From the NCBI RefSeq assembly GCF_018138715.1, contig NZ_JAGSHX010000006.1:7316001-7380000 (forward strand): DNA of 64,000 nt. Direction: 5' to 3'. Position numbers and translations under genes: made by a program. Origin of the DNA: Streptomyces asiaticus. Its GTDB lineage: Bacteria; Actinomycetota; Actinomycetes; Streptomycetales; Streptomycetaceae. Shown here one piece after another: positions 7,672 to 16,737 of this stretch (the stretch's first letter is position 1; each line of letters begins with the position of its first letter). Below the pieces are notes generated by a model. That model had not been told where the DNA came from, did not search any database, and worked only from the letters and a program-made list of their open reading frames with translations.

Positions 7672-10494
7672 ATGACCGACGAGCTATCTCCCGCCGAGCG
7701 CTATGCGGCGTCCCGCGCCCGGGCCGCCGAGCAGGCCACCGCGCTGGCCCCCTTCCGCCAGATGTACGACTTCGAGCTGGACCCGTTCCAGATCGAGGCG
7801 TGCAAGGCCCTGGAGAGCGGCAAGGGTGTGCTGGTCGCCGCTCCCACCGGCTCGGGCAAGACCATCGTGGGCGAGTTCGCCGTCCACCTGGCGCTGACCC
7901 AGGGCCGCAAGTGTTTCTACACCACGCCCATCAAGGCGCTGTCGAACCAGAAGTACACCGACCTGGTGAAGCGCTACGGCGCCGACCAGGTCGGCCTGCT
8001 CACCGGGGACAACAGCGTCAATTCCGAGGCCCCGGTGGTCGTGATGACCACCGAGGTGCTGCGGAACATGCTCTATGCCGGCTCCCAGTCGCTGCTCGGA
8101 CTCGGCTATGTGGTGATGGACGAGGTCCACTACCTCTCCGACCGGTTCCGCGGCGCGGTGTGGGAGGAGGTCATCATCCACCTCCCCGCGTCGGTGACGC
8201 TGGTGTCACTCTCCGCGACCGTCTCCAACGCCGAGGAGTTCGGCGACTGGCTGGACACCGTCCGCGGCGACACCGAGGTCATCGTCTCCGAGCACCGTCC
8301 GGTGCCACTGTGGCAGCACGTGCTGGCCGGGCGCCGGATGTACGACCTGTTCGAGGAGAAGCACGGCCAGGACGGCGACCAGGGCGGGCGCCGCGAGGTC
8401 AACCCCGATCTGGTCCGGCTGGCCCGGATGGAGAACAGCCGCCCCTCCTTCGGCCGCGACAAGCGCCGCGGCCGCAATATGCGCGAGGCCGACCGGGAGC
8501 GCGAGCGCCGTCAGCGCAGCCGGATCTGGACCCCCGGCCGCCCCGAGGTGATCGACCGGCTCGATGCCGAGGGGCTGCTTCCGGCCATCACCTTCATCTT
8601 CAGCCGGGCCGGCTGCGAGGCCGCGGTCCAGCAGTGCCTCCACGCGGGGCTGCGGCTCAACGACGAATCGGCGCGCTCCCGGGTGCGGGCCATCGTCGAG
8701 GAGCGCACCGCCGGGATCCCCGACGAAGACCTCCATGTGCTGGGGTACTTCGAATGGCTCGAGGGCCTGGAGCGGGGCATCGCGGCCCACCACGCCGGAA
8801 TGCTCCCCACCTTCAAGGAAGTTGTCGAGGAGCTCTTCGTCCGCGGCCTGGTCAAGGCGGTCTTCGCCACCGAGACCCTCGCCCTCGGCATCAACATGCC
8901 CGCCCGCTCGGTGGTGCTGGAGAAGCTCGTCAAGTGGAACGGCGAGCAGCACGTCGACATCACCCCCGGTGAGTACACCCAGCTGACCGGCCGCGCCGGG
9001 CGGCGCGGTATCGACGTCGAGGGCCATGCGGTGGTGCTGTGGCAGCGCACCATGGACCCCGCGGCGCTCGCCGGGCTGGCCGGCACCCGCACGTATCCGC
9101 TGCGCTCCTCCTTCAAGCCGTCGTACAACATGGCGGTCAACCTGGTCTCCCAGTTCGGGCGGCACCGCTCGCGCGAGCTGCTGGAGACCTCCTTCGCGCA
9201 GTTCCAGGCCGACAAGGCGGTCGTCGGGATCTCCCGTCAGGTGCAGCGCAACGAGGAGGGCCTCGAGGGCTACCGCGCCTCCATGACCTGTCACCTCGGC
9301 GACTTCGACGAGTACGCGCGGCTGCGCCGCGAGCTGAAGGACCGCGAGACCGAGCTGGCCCGGCAGGGCGCGGCCCAGCGGCGCGCGGCCGCCGCGGTCG
9401 CCCTGGAGAAGCTGCGCCCCGGCGATGTCATCCACGTGCCCACCGGCAAGTTCGCCGGGCTCGCCCTGGTGCTGGACCCCGGGCTGCCCGCCGGGCGGGT
9501 GGGCGGCCACCGGGGCATGGAGTACCACGACGGGCCGCGGCCCCTGGTGCTCACCGCCGAGCGGCAGGTCAAGCGGCTGGCGTCGATCGACTTCCCGGTC
9601 CCGGTCGAGCCGCTGGACCGGATGCGGATCCCCAAGTCGTTCAATCCGCGCAGCCCCCAGTCGCGCCGCGATCTGGCCTCCGCGCTGCGCACCAAGGCGG
9701 GCCACCACGATATGCGGCGCCACCGCAAGGAGCGCTCGCCCGCCGCCGACGACACCGAGATCAGCAGGCTGCGCGCGGCCATCCGGGCCCACCCCTGCCA
9801 CGGCTGTAGCGACCGCGAGGACCACGCCCGCTGGGGCGAGCGCTACCACCGGCTGCTGCGCGACACCCGGCAGCTGGAGCGGCGCATCGAGGGCCGTACG
9901 AACACCATCGCCCGCACCTTCGACCGGATCTGCTCCCTGCTGAGCGAGCTCGGCTATCTGCGCGGTGACGAGGTCACGGACGAGGGCAGACGGCTGGCGC
10001 GGCTGTACGGCGAGCTGGACCTGCTGGCCAGCGAGTGCCTGCGCGAGGGCGTCTGGGAGGGGCTGCCCCCGGCCGAGCTCGCGGCCTGTGCCTCCGCGCT
10101 CGTGTACGAGGCGCGGACGGCCGATGACGCGCTGCCGCCCAAGCTGCCCACGGGCCGCGCCAAGGACGCGCTCGGCGAGATGGTGCGCATATGGGGGCGG
10201 CTGGACGCCCTGGAGGAGGAGCACAAGATCAACCAGGCGGAGGGCGTCGGCCAGCGCGAGCCGGACCTGGGCTTCGCCTGGGCCGCCTACCGCTGGGCCT
10301 CCGGCCACGGGCTCGACGAGCTGCTGCGCGAAATCGACATGCCCGCGGGTGACTTCGTGCGCTGGACCAAGCAACTGATCGATGTGCTCGGCCAGATCGC
10401 CGCCGCGGCCCCCGAGGGCACGGTGGCGCGCAGCGCCCGCCGCGCGGTCGACGGGCTGCTGCGCGGAGTCGTGGCGTATTCCTCGGTCGGCTGA
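7672..10494 (+). CDS. helY: Ski2-like DEAD/DEAH-box helicase (HelY family)
   Basis: A superfamily 2 ATP-dependent helicase of 940 residues. Motif I is APTGSGKT, motif II is MDEVHYLSD, motif III is SLSAT and motif VI is QLTGRAGRRGID. The middle region carries an inserted basic segment (KRRGRNMREADRERERRQRS), and the C-terminal half contains a DSHCT-like domain (PAELAACASALVYEAR…). This layout matches the Ski2/Mtr4 RNA-helicase group, to which mycobacterial HelY belongs. ATG 7672 was taken; an in-frame GTG 24 bases earlier has no obvious ribosome-binding site. The helicase directly follows tatC here, and no diacylglycerol-kinase gene intervenes. Confidence 0.93.
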   Translation: MTDELSPAERYAASRARAAEQATALAPFRQMYDFELDPFQIEACKALESGKGVLVAAPTGSGKTIVGEFAVHLALTQGRKCFYTTPIKALSNQKYTDLVKRYGADQVGLLTGDNSVNSEAPVVVMTTEVLRNMLYAGSQSLLGLGYVVMDEVHYLSDRFRGAVWEEVIIHLPASVTLVSLSATVSNAEEFGDWLDTVRGDTEVIVSEHRPVPLWQHVLAGRRMYDLFEEKHGQDGDQGGRREVNPDLVRLARMENSRPSFGRDKRRGRNMREADRERERRQRSRIWTPGRPEVIDRLDAEGLLPAITFIFSRAGCEAAVQQCLHAGLRLNDESARSRVRAIVEERTAGIPDEDLHVLGYFEWLEGLERGIAAHHAGMLPTFKEVVEELFVRGLVKAVFATETLALGINMPARSVVLEKLVKWNGEQHVDITPGEYTQLTGRAGRRGIDVEGHAVVLWQRTMDPAALAGLAGTRTYPLRSSFKPSYNMAVNLVSQFGRHRSRELLETSFAQFQADKAVVGISRQVQRNEEGLEGYRASMTCHLGDFDEYARLRRELKDRETELARQGAAQRRAAAAVALEKLRPGDVIHVPTGKFAGLALVLDPGLPAGRVGGHRGMEYHDGPRPLVLTAERQVKRLASIDFPVPVEPLDRMRIPKSFNPRSPQSRRDLASALRTKAGHHDMRRHRKERSPAADDTEISRLRAAIRAHPCHGCSDREDHARWGERYHRLLRDTRQLERRIEGRTNTIARTFDRICSLLSELGYLRGDEVTDEGRRLARLYGELDLLASECLREGVWEGLPPAELAACASALVYEARTADDALPPKLPTGRAKDALGEMVRIWGRLDALEEEHKINQAEGVGQREPDLGFAWAAYRWASGHGLDELLREIDMPAGDFVRWTKQLIDVLGQIAAAAPEGTVARSARRAVDGLLRGVVAYSSVG

Positions 10495-10550
10495 GCCCGT
10501 CGCCACGGCCCGCCGGGCCCGTCGCCACGGCCCGCCGGGCCCGTCGCCAC
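10495..10550. repeat. 22-bp tandem repeat, about 2.5 copies, between convergent genes
   Basis: The 22-base unit beginning GCCCGTCGCCACGG starts at 10495, 10517 and 10539; the third copy is partial. It fills the gap between the helY stop and the convergent TIG gene stop at 10561. It may act as a bidirectional terminator or simply be slippage-derived; the sequence shows only the repeat. Confidence 0.85.
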
Positions 10551-10560
10551 CGCGGTGGGC

Positions 10561-11823
10561 TCAGACCGGATCGTAGGTGAAGGGGAGGGTGTTGCTGTTG
10601 CCCGCGGGGGTGTGGAGCTGAACATTGACGGTTCCGGCCGCATGCGCCGGAGCCGTCGCCACGGCCAGGTTGTCCGAGAGGACGCTGAAGGAGGCCGGGA
10701 CTCCGCCGAAGGTCACGGAGTCGGTGTACGTGAGGTTGGAGCCGTTGATCGTGACGGAGTCGCCGCCCAACGACGAACCCTCGTCCGGGATCAGCGAATT
10801 GATCACCGGGGCGCCGAGGTACGTGTAGTACGGGTTCCCCGGGCCCAGGGTGCTGGTGCCGCCCGGTGTGGTCACGGTGACCACGACCGTCCCGGTTCCG
10901 GGAGGAGCGGTCGCCGTCAGCTGGCTGTCGGAGATCACGGTGAAGCCGGTGGCGAGGCTGGGGCCGAAGTGGACGGCGCTCGCCAGGGCCAGGCCGCTGC
11001 CGGTGATGGTGACGGAGTTGCCGCCGGTGTCCGGACCGAACTGCGGGCTCACACCGGTGACGACCGGGGCGGCGACATAGATGTACGACAGCGGATTGCT
11101 GATGCCCCCCGGCGTGGTGACGGTCACATTCACCACCGACGCCGGTCCCGCGGGTGCGGTGACGGTGATGTGGGTGGCGGTGTTGGTGAGGATGGTGGCG
11201 GGGGTGGTGCCGAAGAGGACTTGGGTGGTGCCGGTGAGGTTGGTGCCGGTGATGGTGACGGTGTTTCCGCCGGAGGTGGGGCCGGAGGTGGGGCTGAGGT
11301 TGGTGAGGGTGGGGGCGGAGACCGTGGAGTAGGTGTAGGGGAGTGAGTTGCTGGTGCCGCCGGGCGTGGTGGCGGTGACGTTGACGGTGCCGGTGCCCGC
11401 GGGTGCGGTGACGGTGATCTGGGTGGGGGTATTGGTGAGGATGGTGGCGGGGGTGGTGCCGAAGAGGACTTGGGTGGTGCCGGTGAGGTTGGTGCCGGTG
11501 ATGGTGACGGTGTTTCCGCCGGAGGTGGGGCCGGAGGTGGGGCTGAGCGCGGTGAGCACCGGAGCCGCGACCGTCGCATAGGTGAAGAACACGTTCTGGG
11601 TGCTGGTCCCCGTCGGCCCCGTGACCGTGACCTTGGCCGTGCCGCTCCCCGGCGGAGTCCTTGCCGTGATCTGTGTGTTGCTCACGACGACCACATTGGT
11701 GGCGAGATTCGCGCCGAACCTGACCACGGTGGCGCCGATGAAGCCGGAACCATTGATGGTGACAGGGGTGCCCCCGGCCGGATTGCCTTGGGTGGGGCTG
11801 ACGCTGGTCACTACGGGGGCCAT
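10561..11823 (-). CDS. IPT/TIG-repeat protein, about five domains
   Basis: A 420-residue protein made almost entirely of immunoglobulin-like IPT/TIG domains of about 83 residues. Each begins like PVVTSVSPTQGNPAGGTPVT and contains an ITGTNL-type strand. About five units are visible, and two adjacent ones are nearly identical. ATG at 11823 was chosen because GAAGGAG lies just upstream, and the protein then opens directly with the first TIG strand (MAPVVTSVSPTQG). There is no signal peptide, so if it is secreted the route is not Sec or Tat. TIG domains serve as binding or structural modules in surface proteins; the role here is unknown. A second TIG gene lies 151 bases upstream on the same strand. 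Confidence 0.88.
   Translation of the reverse strand: MAPVVTSVSPTQGNPAGGTPVTINGSGFIGATVVRFGANLATNVVVVSNTQITARTPPGSGTAKVTVTGPTGTSTQNVFFTYATVAAPVLTALSPTSGPTSGGNTVTITGTNLTGTTQVLFGTTPATILTNTPTQITVTAPAGTGTVNVTATTPGGTSNSLPYTYSTVSAPTLTNLSPTSGPTSGGNTVTITGTNLTGTTQVLFGTTPATILTNTATHITVTAPAGPASVVNVTVTTPGGISNPLSYIYVAAPVVTGVSPQFGPDTGGNSVTITGSGLALASAVHFGPSLATGFTVISDSQLTATAPPGTGTVVVTVTTPGGTSTLGPGNPYYTYLGAPVINSLIPDEGSSLGGDSVTINGSNLTYTDSVTFGGVPASFSVLSDNLAVATAPAHAAGTVNVQLHTPAGNSNTLPFTYDPV
11183..11547 (-). repeat. Perfect 116-bp direct repeat inside the TIG gene
   Basis: Bases 11183–11298 and 11432–11547 are identical over 116 nt and offset by 249 nt (83 codons, one TIG domain). This is a recent in-frame domain duplication or gene conversion. 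The repeated segment encodes the stretch around SPTSGPTSGGNTVTITGTNL. Confidence 0.95.
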
Positions 11824-11974
11824 GATGCCCTCTCCTTCTTGAGCCGTGCGGACGGCCGTGCCCTGACCGGCGGGACGTCGGCCAGGGCACGGGGGATCGG
11901 AAATCACCGTGTGCCATGCGGGGCGCTGACCCGGGGGACGACCATGCGGGGCTCGCCCGCCCCCGGTCGGTGGA

Positions 11975-12757
11975 TCAGGTGACGGTGAAGGCGCCGGGGC
12001 CGGATGTGCCGCCACAGGTGGTGATCGTGAAGGCCCCGGCGCCCGCGGCCGCCGCGGCGGGCACCGCGGTGACGATGGACGTGGCGTCGATGGGCGTGAA
12101 GGGCAGGCCCGTGAAGGCGGTGGCGGCCGAGTCGGTGAACGTGACGTCGGTGATGCCGATGAGGCAGGTGGCGCCGGAGATGGTGGTCTGGGTCCCCGCC
12201 GCGCCCGTGGCAGGGGTCAGCGTGGCGGCGGTCAGAGTCGGCGCGTTGTAGTAGTCGATCAGGGTGGCGCCCGCGCTGCCCGTGCCGCCGGCCGTGGTGA
12301 CGGTGACCTGCTGGGTGTCGAAGCAGCCGGCCGGGGTGTGCGCCGGGGCCGTGACGGTGACCTGGGTATTGCTGCCGCCGGCGGCGAAGGCGACCGGGGT
12401 GAGCGCGCCCACGTTGACGGTGCCCCCGGCCGCGAAGCCGGTGCCGAAGACCGTGATCGAACCACCGGCGGCGGGCAGGCAGGTCCCGTTCAGTCCCGTG
12501 GTCGTCGGCTTCACGATGACGAAGAACGGCACCGAGTTGGTCCTGGTGCCGTTCGACAGGTTGGTGCTGACCGAGACCTGGCCGGAGCACGGCGCGGAGG
12601 AGGGAACCACGAAGGTGACCACGGTGTTGGAGACCGCCGTCGGGGTGACGACGGCGCCGCCGAAGTTCACCGAGACGGTCGTGCCCAGCGAGGTGCCGTT
12701 GATGTTGACGGTGGTGCCGACCGTGCCCTGGCTGGGGGTGAGGGAGGTGATGGGCAT
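11975..12757 (-). CDS. IPT/TIG-repeat protein, about three domains
   Basis: A 260-residue protein of three TIG-like domains, starting MPITSLTPSQGTVGTTVNIN. ATG 12757 is preceded by AGGAGAA and begins directly at a TIG strand; the longer reading frame to 13048 adds about 97 poorly conserved residues. Four cysteines (for example APCSGQ, NGTCLP, TPAGCFDTQ, GATCLIG) could form disulphides, which would suggest an extracytoplasmic location although no signal peptide is present. The neighbouring larger TIG protein has no such cysteines. The shared domain and adjacency suggest that the two act together or arose by duplication. Confidence 0.85.
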   Translation of the reverse strand: MPITSLTPSQGTVGTTVNINGTSLGTTVSVNFGGAVVTPTAVSNTVVTFVVPSSAPCSGQVSVSTNLSNGTRTNSVPFFVIVKPTTTGLNGTCLPAAGGSITVFGTGFAAGGTVNVGALTPVAFAAGGSNTQVTVTAPAHTPAGCFDTQQVTVTTAGGTGSAGATLIDYYNAPTLTAATLTPATGAAGTQTTISGATCLIGITDVTFTDSAATAFTGLPFTPIDATSIVTAVPAAAAAGAGAFTITTCGGTSGPGAFTVT

Positions 12758-13513
12758 GAGTTTTCTCCTGTTCGATCGTCTTGCTGTGGTCGGGTGTGCC
12801 GGGAGAGGCGGGATGGGCACGTGGCCGTTGCCCGCACCGGCTTCCGTCGCGCAGAGGGGTGGAAGGGGAGACGGACCCTCGGGGCCTGGGACGCCATGGC
12901 CTTCAGCGGGGACCGCATGACCGGTGATGGCGACTTGAGAGGGGACGTGACTCGTGCCCGGGTGCCGGCCGTAAGAGGGCGAGTCATGCATGGAGTGGGT
13001 CGGCGCCGAGGTCACCGTGGTGCCGAACTCTCGCTCGATGTGAGTCAACCAAAAGAGGGATAGGTGCGGAAGGTGCGAAAAAGGCTCGAACGGAGCTCAT
13101 ATGACGATATGTCAAGCCTTTGCGGTGAACTCCCGCGAGCCGGAGTGCGCCCTCCGAGCCGCCGGATCGACGCCGGTCGCTCGGCCGCACTTGCTCAGGC
13201 GGCACATGCGGCGGCCCCGGATGTCGGCACACGCAGCGGCCCCGGCCGGATGCTCCCGGCCGGGGCCTGATGGTCGTACGCGCCGCGTCCCCTGCGCGGC
13301 GCCCTGCTGCGCGCCGCGTCGCCTGCGCGTTACACCTCTCCGCACCGTGTCCCCTGCGCGCCGGGTCAGCTACGCGCCGCATTCCCTGCGGGCCCTGTCC
13401 CCTGCGGCGGCGTCGATGCGGTGCCCTGCGCGACGCCTTCCTGCGCGCCGCGCCCCCCGCACGGCGCCGGTGCGGTGCCCTTACGTGACGACTTCCTGCG
13501 CGGCGACAGTCGC
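12758..13513. other. Gene-free region with GC-rich low-complexity tract
   Basis: About 750 bases lie between the TIG gene start and the end of the siderophore-reductase gene. Bases 12758–13090 should hold the TIG promoter. Bases 13270–13500 are low-complexity, built from scrambled copies of CCCTGCGCGGCG-like words, and the ORFs seen there are artefacts of that composition. No confident gene, tRNA or operator was recognised. Confidence 0.6.
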
Positions 13514-14395
13514 CTACGCGGCGGCCTCCCCGGGCCCCGCGCCCTCCTGCTCGGCCTCGACCTGCTGGTTCCACTCCCGCTTCGACGCCTGCCAGCCGTC
13601 CTCGTCATGGCCGCGCCGCCAGTAGCCGGAGATGGACAGCCGCTCGCGCGGGATCTGGCGCTCCAGGCGCAGATGGCGGCGGATCTCCTTCACGAAGCCC
13701 GCCTCGCCGTGGACGAAGGCGTGGATCTGCCCGGGTGGGAACTCCAGCCCCCGCACGGCCGCCACCAGCGTCTCGCCGACCGGCGCCGCGCCCCGGTGCA
13801 GCCAGTTCACCTGGACCCCCTCGGGCACGGTGACCTTGAGCTCCTCCGTTTCGTCCGCCACCTCGATGAACACGTGCACCGGCACCTCGGGCGCACCATC
13901 CGCCCGGCTGTCGGTGAGCCGCTCCAGCGCCGTGGCGATCGCGGGCAGCGCGCTCTCGTCGCCCGCGAGCAGATGCCAGTCGGCCTCGGCGCTGGGGGCG
14001 TACGCGCCGCCCGGCCCCATGAAGTGGATCTCCTCGCCCGGCTGGACCCGGGCGGCCCACGGCCCGGCCAGCCCTTCGTCGCCATGGGTCACGAAGTCCA
14101 CCGTCAGCTCCCGGGCGGCCGGGTCCCACGCCCGTACCGTGTACGTCCGTGTGACCGGCCACTGCTCGCGCGGGAACTCGGCACGGATCCGCTCCAGGTC
14201 GAACGGCTCGGGGTAGACGGCGCCCCCGGTCGGGAAGAGCAGCTTGATGTAGTGATCGGTCCACTCGCCCGCATGGAAATCCGCGAGGCCGTCGCCGCCC
14301 AGGACGACCCGCACCATGTGCGGGGTCAGCCGGTCGGTGCGCACCACCTGTGCGCGATGCGGCGTGCGCGTCTTACGGGCCGGACGGTCCGCCAT
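13514..14395 (-). CDS. Siderophore-interacting protein (ferric-siderophore reductase)
   Basis: A 293-residue flavoprotein of the ViuB/SIP family. The N-terminal FAD-binding beta-barrel contains VRVVLGGDGLADF and the flavin-contact stretch RTYTVRAWD; the C-terminal NAD(P)H-binding domain contains LLAGDESALPAIATALERL and ends around ISGYWRRGHDEDGW. These enzymes release iron from imported ferric siderophores by reduction in the cytosol. ATG 14395 follows GGGAGG; an in-frame start at 14416 would fall closer to the operator. The iron box at 14420–14438, right upstream, means that the gene should be repressed by a DtxR/IdeR-type regulator when iron is plentiful. Confidence 0.94.
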   Translation of the reverse strand: MADRPARKTRTPHRAQVVRTDRLTPHMVRVVLGGDGLADFHAGEWTDHYIKLLFPTGGAVYPEPFDLERIRAEFPREQWPVTRTYTVRAWDPAARELTVDFVTHGDEGLAGPWAARVQPGEEIHFMGPGGAYAPSAEADWHLLAGDESALPAIATALERLTDSRADGAPEVPVHVFIEVADETEELKVTVPEGVQVNWLHRGAAPVGETLVAAVRGLEFPPGQIHAFVHGEAGFVKEIRRHLRLERQIPRERLSISGYWRRGHDEDGWQASKREWNQQVEAEQEGAGPGEAAA

Positions 14396-14419
14396 GGCGA
14401 CCTCCCTGATCAACAAGAG

Positions 14420-14438
14420 TTAGGTTTACCTAACCTAA
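14420..14438 (-). promoter_or_regulatory. Iron box (DtxR/IdeR/DmdR operator)
   Basis: The 19-mer TTAGGTTTACCTAACCTAA matches the actinobacterial iron-box consensus TTAGGTTAGGCTAACCTAA at 16 of 19 positions, with both outer arms intact. It is 25 bases upstream of the siderophore-reductase start and 5 bases after the exonuclease stop. Confidence 0.9.
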
Positions 14439-14442
14439 CAGC

Positions 14443-15369
14443 TCATTCCTCAAGAGTGGACAGCAGCCTGCGCAAAGATCCGCCCAATCCCCAGCGCTCC
14501 GCCAGCGCCGCCACGGCTCCAGGGTCGCGCGGTGACCGCGGCAGTGTCGGGTCGAAGGCGGGAAGCGCCACGTCAGAGGCGACCCGGACCACTTTCGGGG
14601 CGACCTCGACATACGCCCGCGCCTCGGCCAGCCGCTTGCGCTGGGTGGGGGTCAGCTTGGCGGCGGGGTCGTCGACGGCGGCCATGATCCCGGCCAGGTC
14701 GCCATGGGCGGCCAGCAGTTTGGCCGCGGTCTTCTCGCCGACGCCGGGCACCCCCGGCAGCCCGTCGCTGGGGTCGCCGCGCAGCAGCGCCAGCTCCGCG
14801 TACCCCCGGCCGGTCACTCCGTACTTCTCGCGGACATAGGACTCGTCGACGACCTGGAGGGTGCCCACGCCCTTGACGGGGTACAGCACCCGCACCCCGC
14901 GCTCGTCGTCCACCAGCTGGAACAGATCGCGGTCGCCGGTGACGATGTCGACCGGGCCGGCCGCCCGGCCGGTGAGCGTGCCGATCACATCGTCGGCCTC
15001 GTAGTCCGCGGCGCCGACCCGGGCGATGCCGATCGCGTCCAGTACCTCGTCGATCACCGGGACCTGCGGGGAGAGGGTGTCCGGCACCTCCTCCTGGTCC
15101 ACCCCGGCCCCCTCCGGGGCCTCCTCGGCCACCCGGTGGGCCTTGTACGTGGGGATCAGGGCGACCCGCCAGGCGGGGCGCCAGTCGAAGTCCATGCAGG
15201 CCACCAGGTCGTCCGGGCGGTGGTCCTGGACGAGCCGGGCGATGAAGTCCAGGAGGCCGCGCACGGCGTTCACCGGCGTGCCGTCGGGGGCCCGGACCGA
15301 GTCCGGGACCCCGAAATAGGCTCGGAAGTAGAGGGAGGCGGTGTCGAGGAGCATCAGGCGTCGCGTCAC
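14443..15369 (-). CDS. 5'-3' exonuclease (PolI N-terminal-domain family)
   Basis: A 308-residue stand-alone flap-type nuclease. It opens MTRRLMLLDTASLYFRAYFG, with a metal-binding Asp in LLDT and the DNA-arch entry. It continues with VACMDFDWRPAWR, the acidic cluster ADYEADDVIGTLT and DIVTGDRDLFQL, and the helix-hairpin-helix motif DGLPGVPGVGEKTAAKLL. These are the expected two-metal active-site and DNA-binding elements. It removes 5' flaps or RNA primers, complementing or backing up DNA polymerase I. The gene runs toward the siderophore-reductase gene but is separated from it by the iron box, so the two are probably controlled separately. Confidence 0.94.
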   Translation of the reverse strand: MTRRLMLLDTASLYFRAYFGVPDSVRAPDGTPVNAVRGLLDFIARLVQDHRPDDLVACMDFDWRPAWRVALIPTYKAHRVAEEAPEGAGVDQEEVPDTLSPQVPVIDEVLDAIGIARVGAADYEADDVIGTLTGRAAGPVDIVTGDRDLFQLVDDERGVRVLYPVKGVGTLQVVDESYVREKYGVTGRGYAELALLRGDPSDGLPGVPGVGEKTAAKLLAAHGDLAGIMAAVDDPAAKLTPTQRKRLAEARAYVEVAPKVVRVASDVALPAFDPTLPRSPRDPGAVAALAERWGLGGSLRRLLSTLEE

Positions 15370-15533
15370 GATCCCGACTATGCACTACCCCACTGACACC
15401 GATCCCGAGGATAATGTGAACTGGATCACCGTTTGGTTTACGCCAAATCGATCGGGGCAGGCGCGCCCCCGGAGCGAACCCGTTCAGTGATTCAACTTTT
15501 GCGGCGGTCAGCGGTCCGATGCCGTACCGCTCC

Positions 15534-15567
15534 ACGACCCGCCGGCGGGGGTGGCGGGTCGTTTTTT
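15534..15567 (+). terminator. Intrinsic terminator in the leader of the betaine transporter operon
   Basis: A perfect 10-bp stem (15534–15543 with 15553–15562) with a 9-base loop is followed at once by six T residues (15562–15567). It ends only 21 bases before the ATPase start codon. The gene upstream points the other way, so this hairpin is in the 5' leader of the transporter, where it could act as an attenuator. It could instead stop read-through from an unseen small transcript. Confidence 0.75.
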
Positions 15568-15588
15568 GGTGCGATCTGAGAGGTACAT

Positions 15589-16737
15589 GTGGCCAAATTG
15601 CGAGCCGAACACCTGTACAAGGTGTTCGGCAGACGACCCGATGAGGCGGTGGCGCGGCTGGAAGGCGGCGCGGACCGCGAGGAGCTCCGGGCGAACGGTA
15701 CGACCGCGGCGGTCGTCGATGCCTCCTTCGCCGTCGAGGCGGGCCAGATTTTCGTCGTCATGGGTCTGTCCGGGTCCGGCAAGTCCACCCTGTTGCGGAT
15801 GTTGAACGGGCTGCTGGAGCCGACCGCCGGGCGTGTGCTCTTCGACGACGACGATCTGACCGCGCTCTCCCCCAAGGGTCTGCGCGAGGTCCGGTCCCGC
15901 AAGATCAGTATGGTCTTCCAGCACTTCGCCCTCTTCCCGCACCGCAGCGTCCTGGAGAACGCCGCCTACGGCCTCGAGGTGCAGGCCGTGCCGCGCGAGG
16001 AGCGCGTCCGGCGCGCCACCGAGGCGCTGGAGCTGGTGGGCCTGGCCGGCTGGGAGAAGTCCTGGCCCGATGAGCTCTCCGGCGGTATGCAGCAGCGCGT
16101 CGGCCTCGCCCGGGCCCTGGCCACCAACGCCGACATGCTGCTGATGGACGAGTCCTTCAGCGCGCTGGACCCGCTGATCCGCCGCGATATGCAGGATCAG
16201 CTGCTCCAGCTCCAGAAGCGGCTCAAGAAGACCATCGTCTTCATCACCCACGACCTGAACGAGGCCATGCGGCTCGGCGACCGTATCGCCGTGATGCGCG
16301 ACGGCCAGATCGTCCAGATCGGCACCGCCGAGGACATCCTGGTCACCCCCGCCAACGACTACGTCGCCTCCTTCACCCAGGACGTGGACCGCAGCCGGGT
16401 GCTGACCGCCGGCGCGATCATGGCCGAGCCGGAGGAGGTGCTGGGCACCAAGACCGACGACGGCACCACGCTGCGCACCGCGCAGGACGTGCTGGCCGCT
16501 GCCCCCGCCACCGTCACCGAGGGCACCCCGATCATCGAGCTGTTCCAGCCCTGCTCGCGCAGCGGAGTCGCGGTCGCCGTCACCGGCGACGACGGCGCGC
16601 TCACCGGCGTCGTCACCCGCGCCCGGCTGCTCGCCGCCCTCGGCGAGCCGGACGGCGGGCCCGACCGGGCCCAGTCGCCGTCCGGTGGCGCTCCGGACGC
16701 GCCCGAGACCACCAAGAAGGTGATCACCGGTGCCTAG
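15589..16737 (+). CDS. Glycine betaine/proline ABC importer, ATP-binding protein
   Basis: A 382-residue ATPase of the OpuAA/ProV family, which energises uptake of compatible solutes under osmotic stress. Walker A is GLSGSGKST (59–67), the ABC signature LSGGMQQR (163–170), Walker [13 protein letters not shown], and the switch His lies in [10 protein letters not shown]. The region after about residue 270 holds paired CBS-like segments, which sense ionic strength in this family. Start GTG 15589 follows GAGAGG. Its stop overlaps the start of the permease fusion gene by 8 bases, so translation is coupled. The T-tailed hairpin just upstream may attenuate the operon. Confidence 0.95.
   Translation: MAKLRAEHLYKVFGRRPDEAVARLEGGADREELRANGTTAAVVDASFAVEAGQIFVVMGLSGSGKSTLLRMLNGLLEPTAGRVLFDDDDLTALSPKGLREVRSRKISMVFQHFALFPHRSVLENAAYGLEVQAVPREERVRRATEALELVGLAGWEKSWPDELSGGMQQRVGLARALATNADMLLMDESFSALDPLIRRDMQDQLLQLQKRLKKTIVFITHDLNEAMRLGDRIAVMRDGQIVQIGTAEDILVTPANDYVASFTQDVDRSRVLTAGAIMAEPEEVLGTKTDDGTTLRTAQDVLAAAPATVTEGTPIIELFQPCSRSGVAVAVTGDDGALTGVVTRARLLAALGEPDGGPDRAQSPSGGAPDAPETTKKVITGA

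Noticed and set aside
13278..13460. A CRISPR-like or regular repeat in the CCCTGCGCG-rich tract
   Set aside because: The words recur without constant spacing or conserved unit length, so this is low complexity rather than an array.
12758..13513. Several overlapping frames on both strands (for example 13101–13625 plus and 12984–13574 minus)
   Set aside because: They translate the GC-rich low-complexity tract into Ala/Arg/Pro-rich protein with no family motif, and they conflict with each other and with the siderophore-reductase gene.
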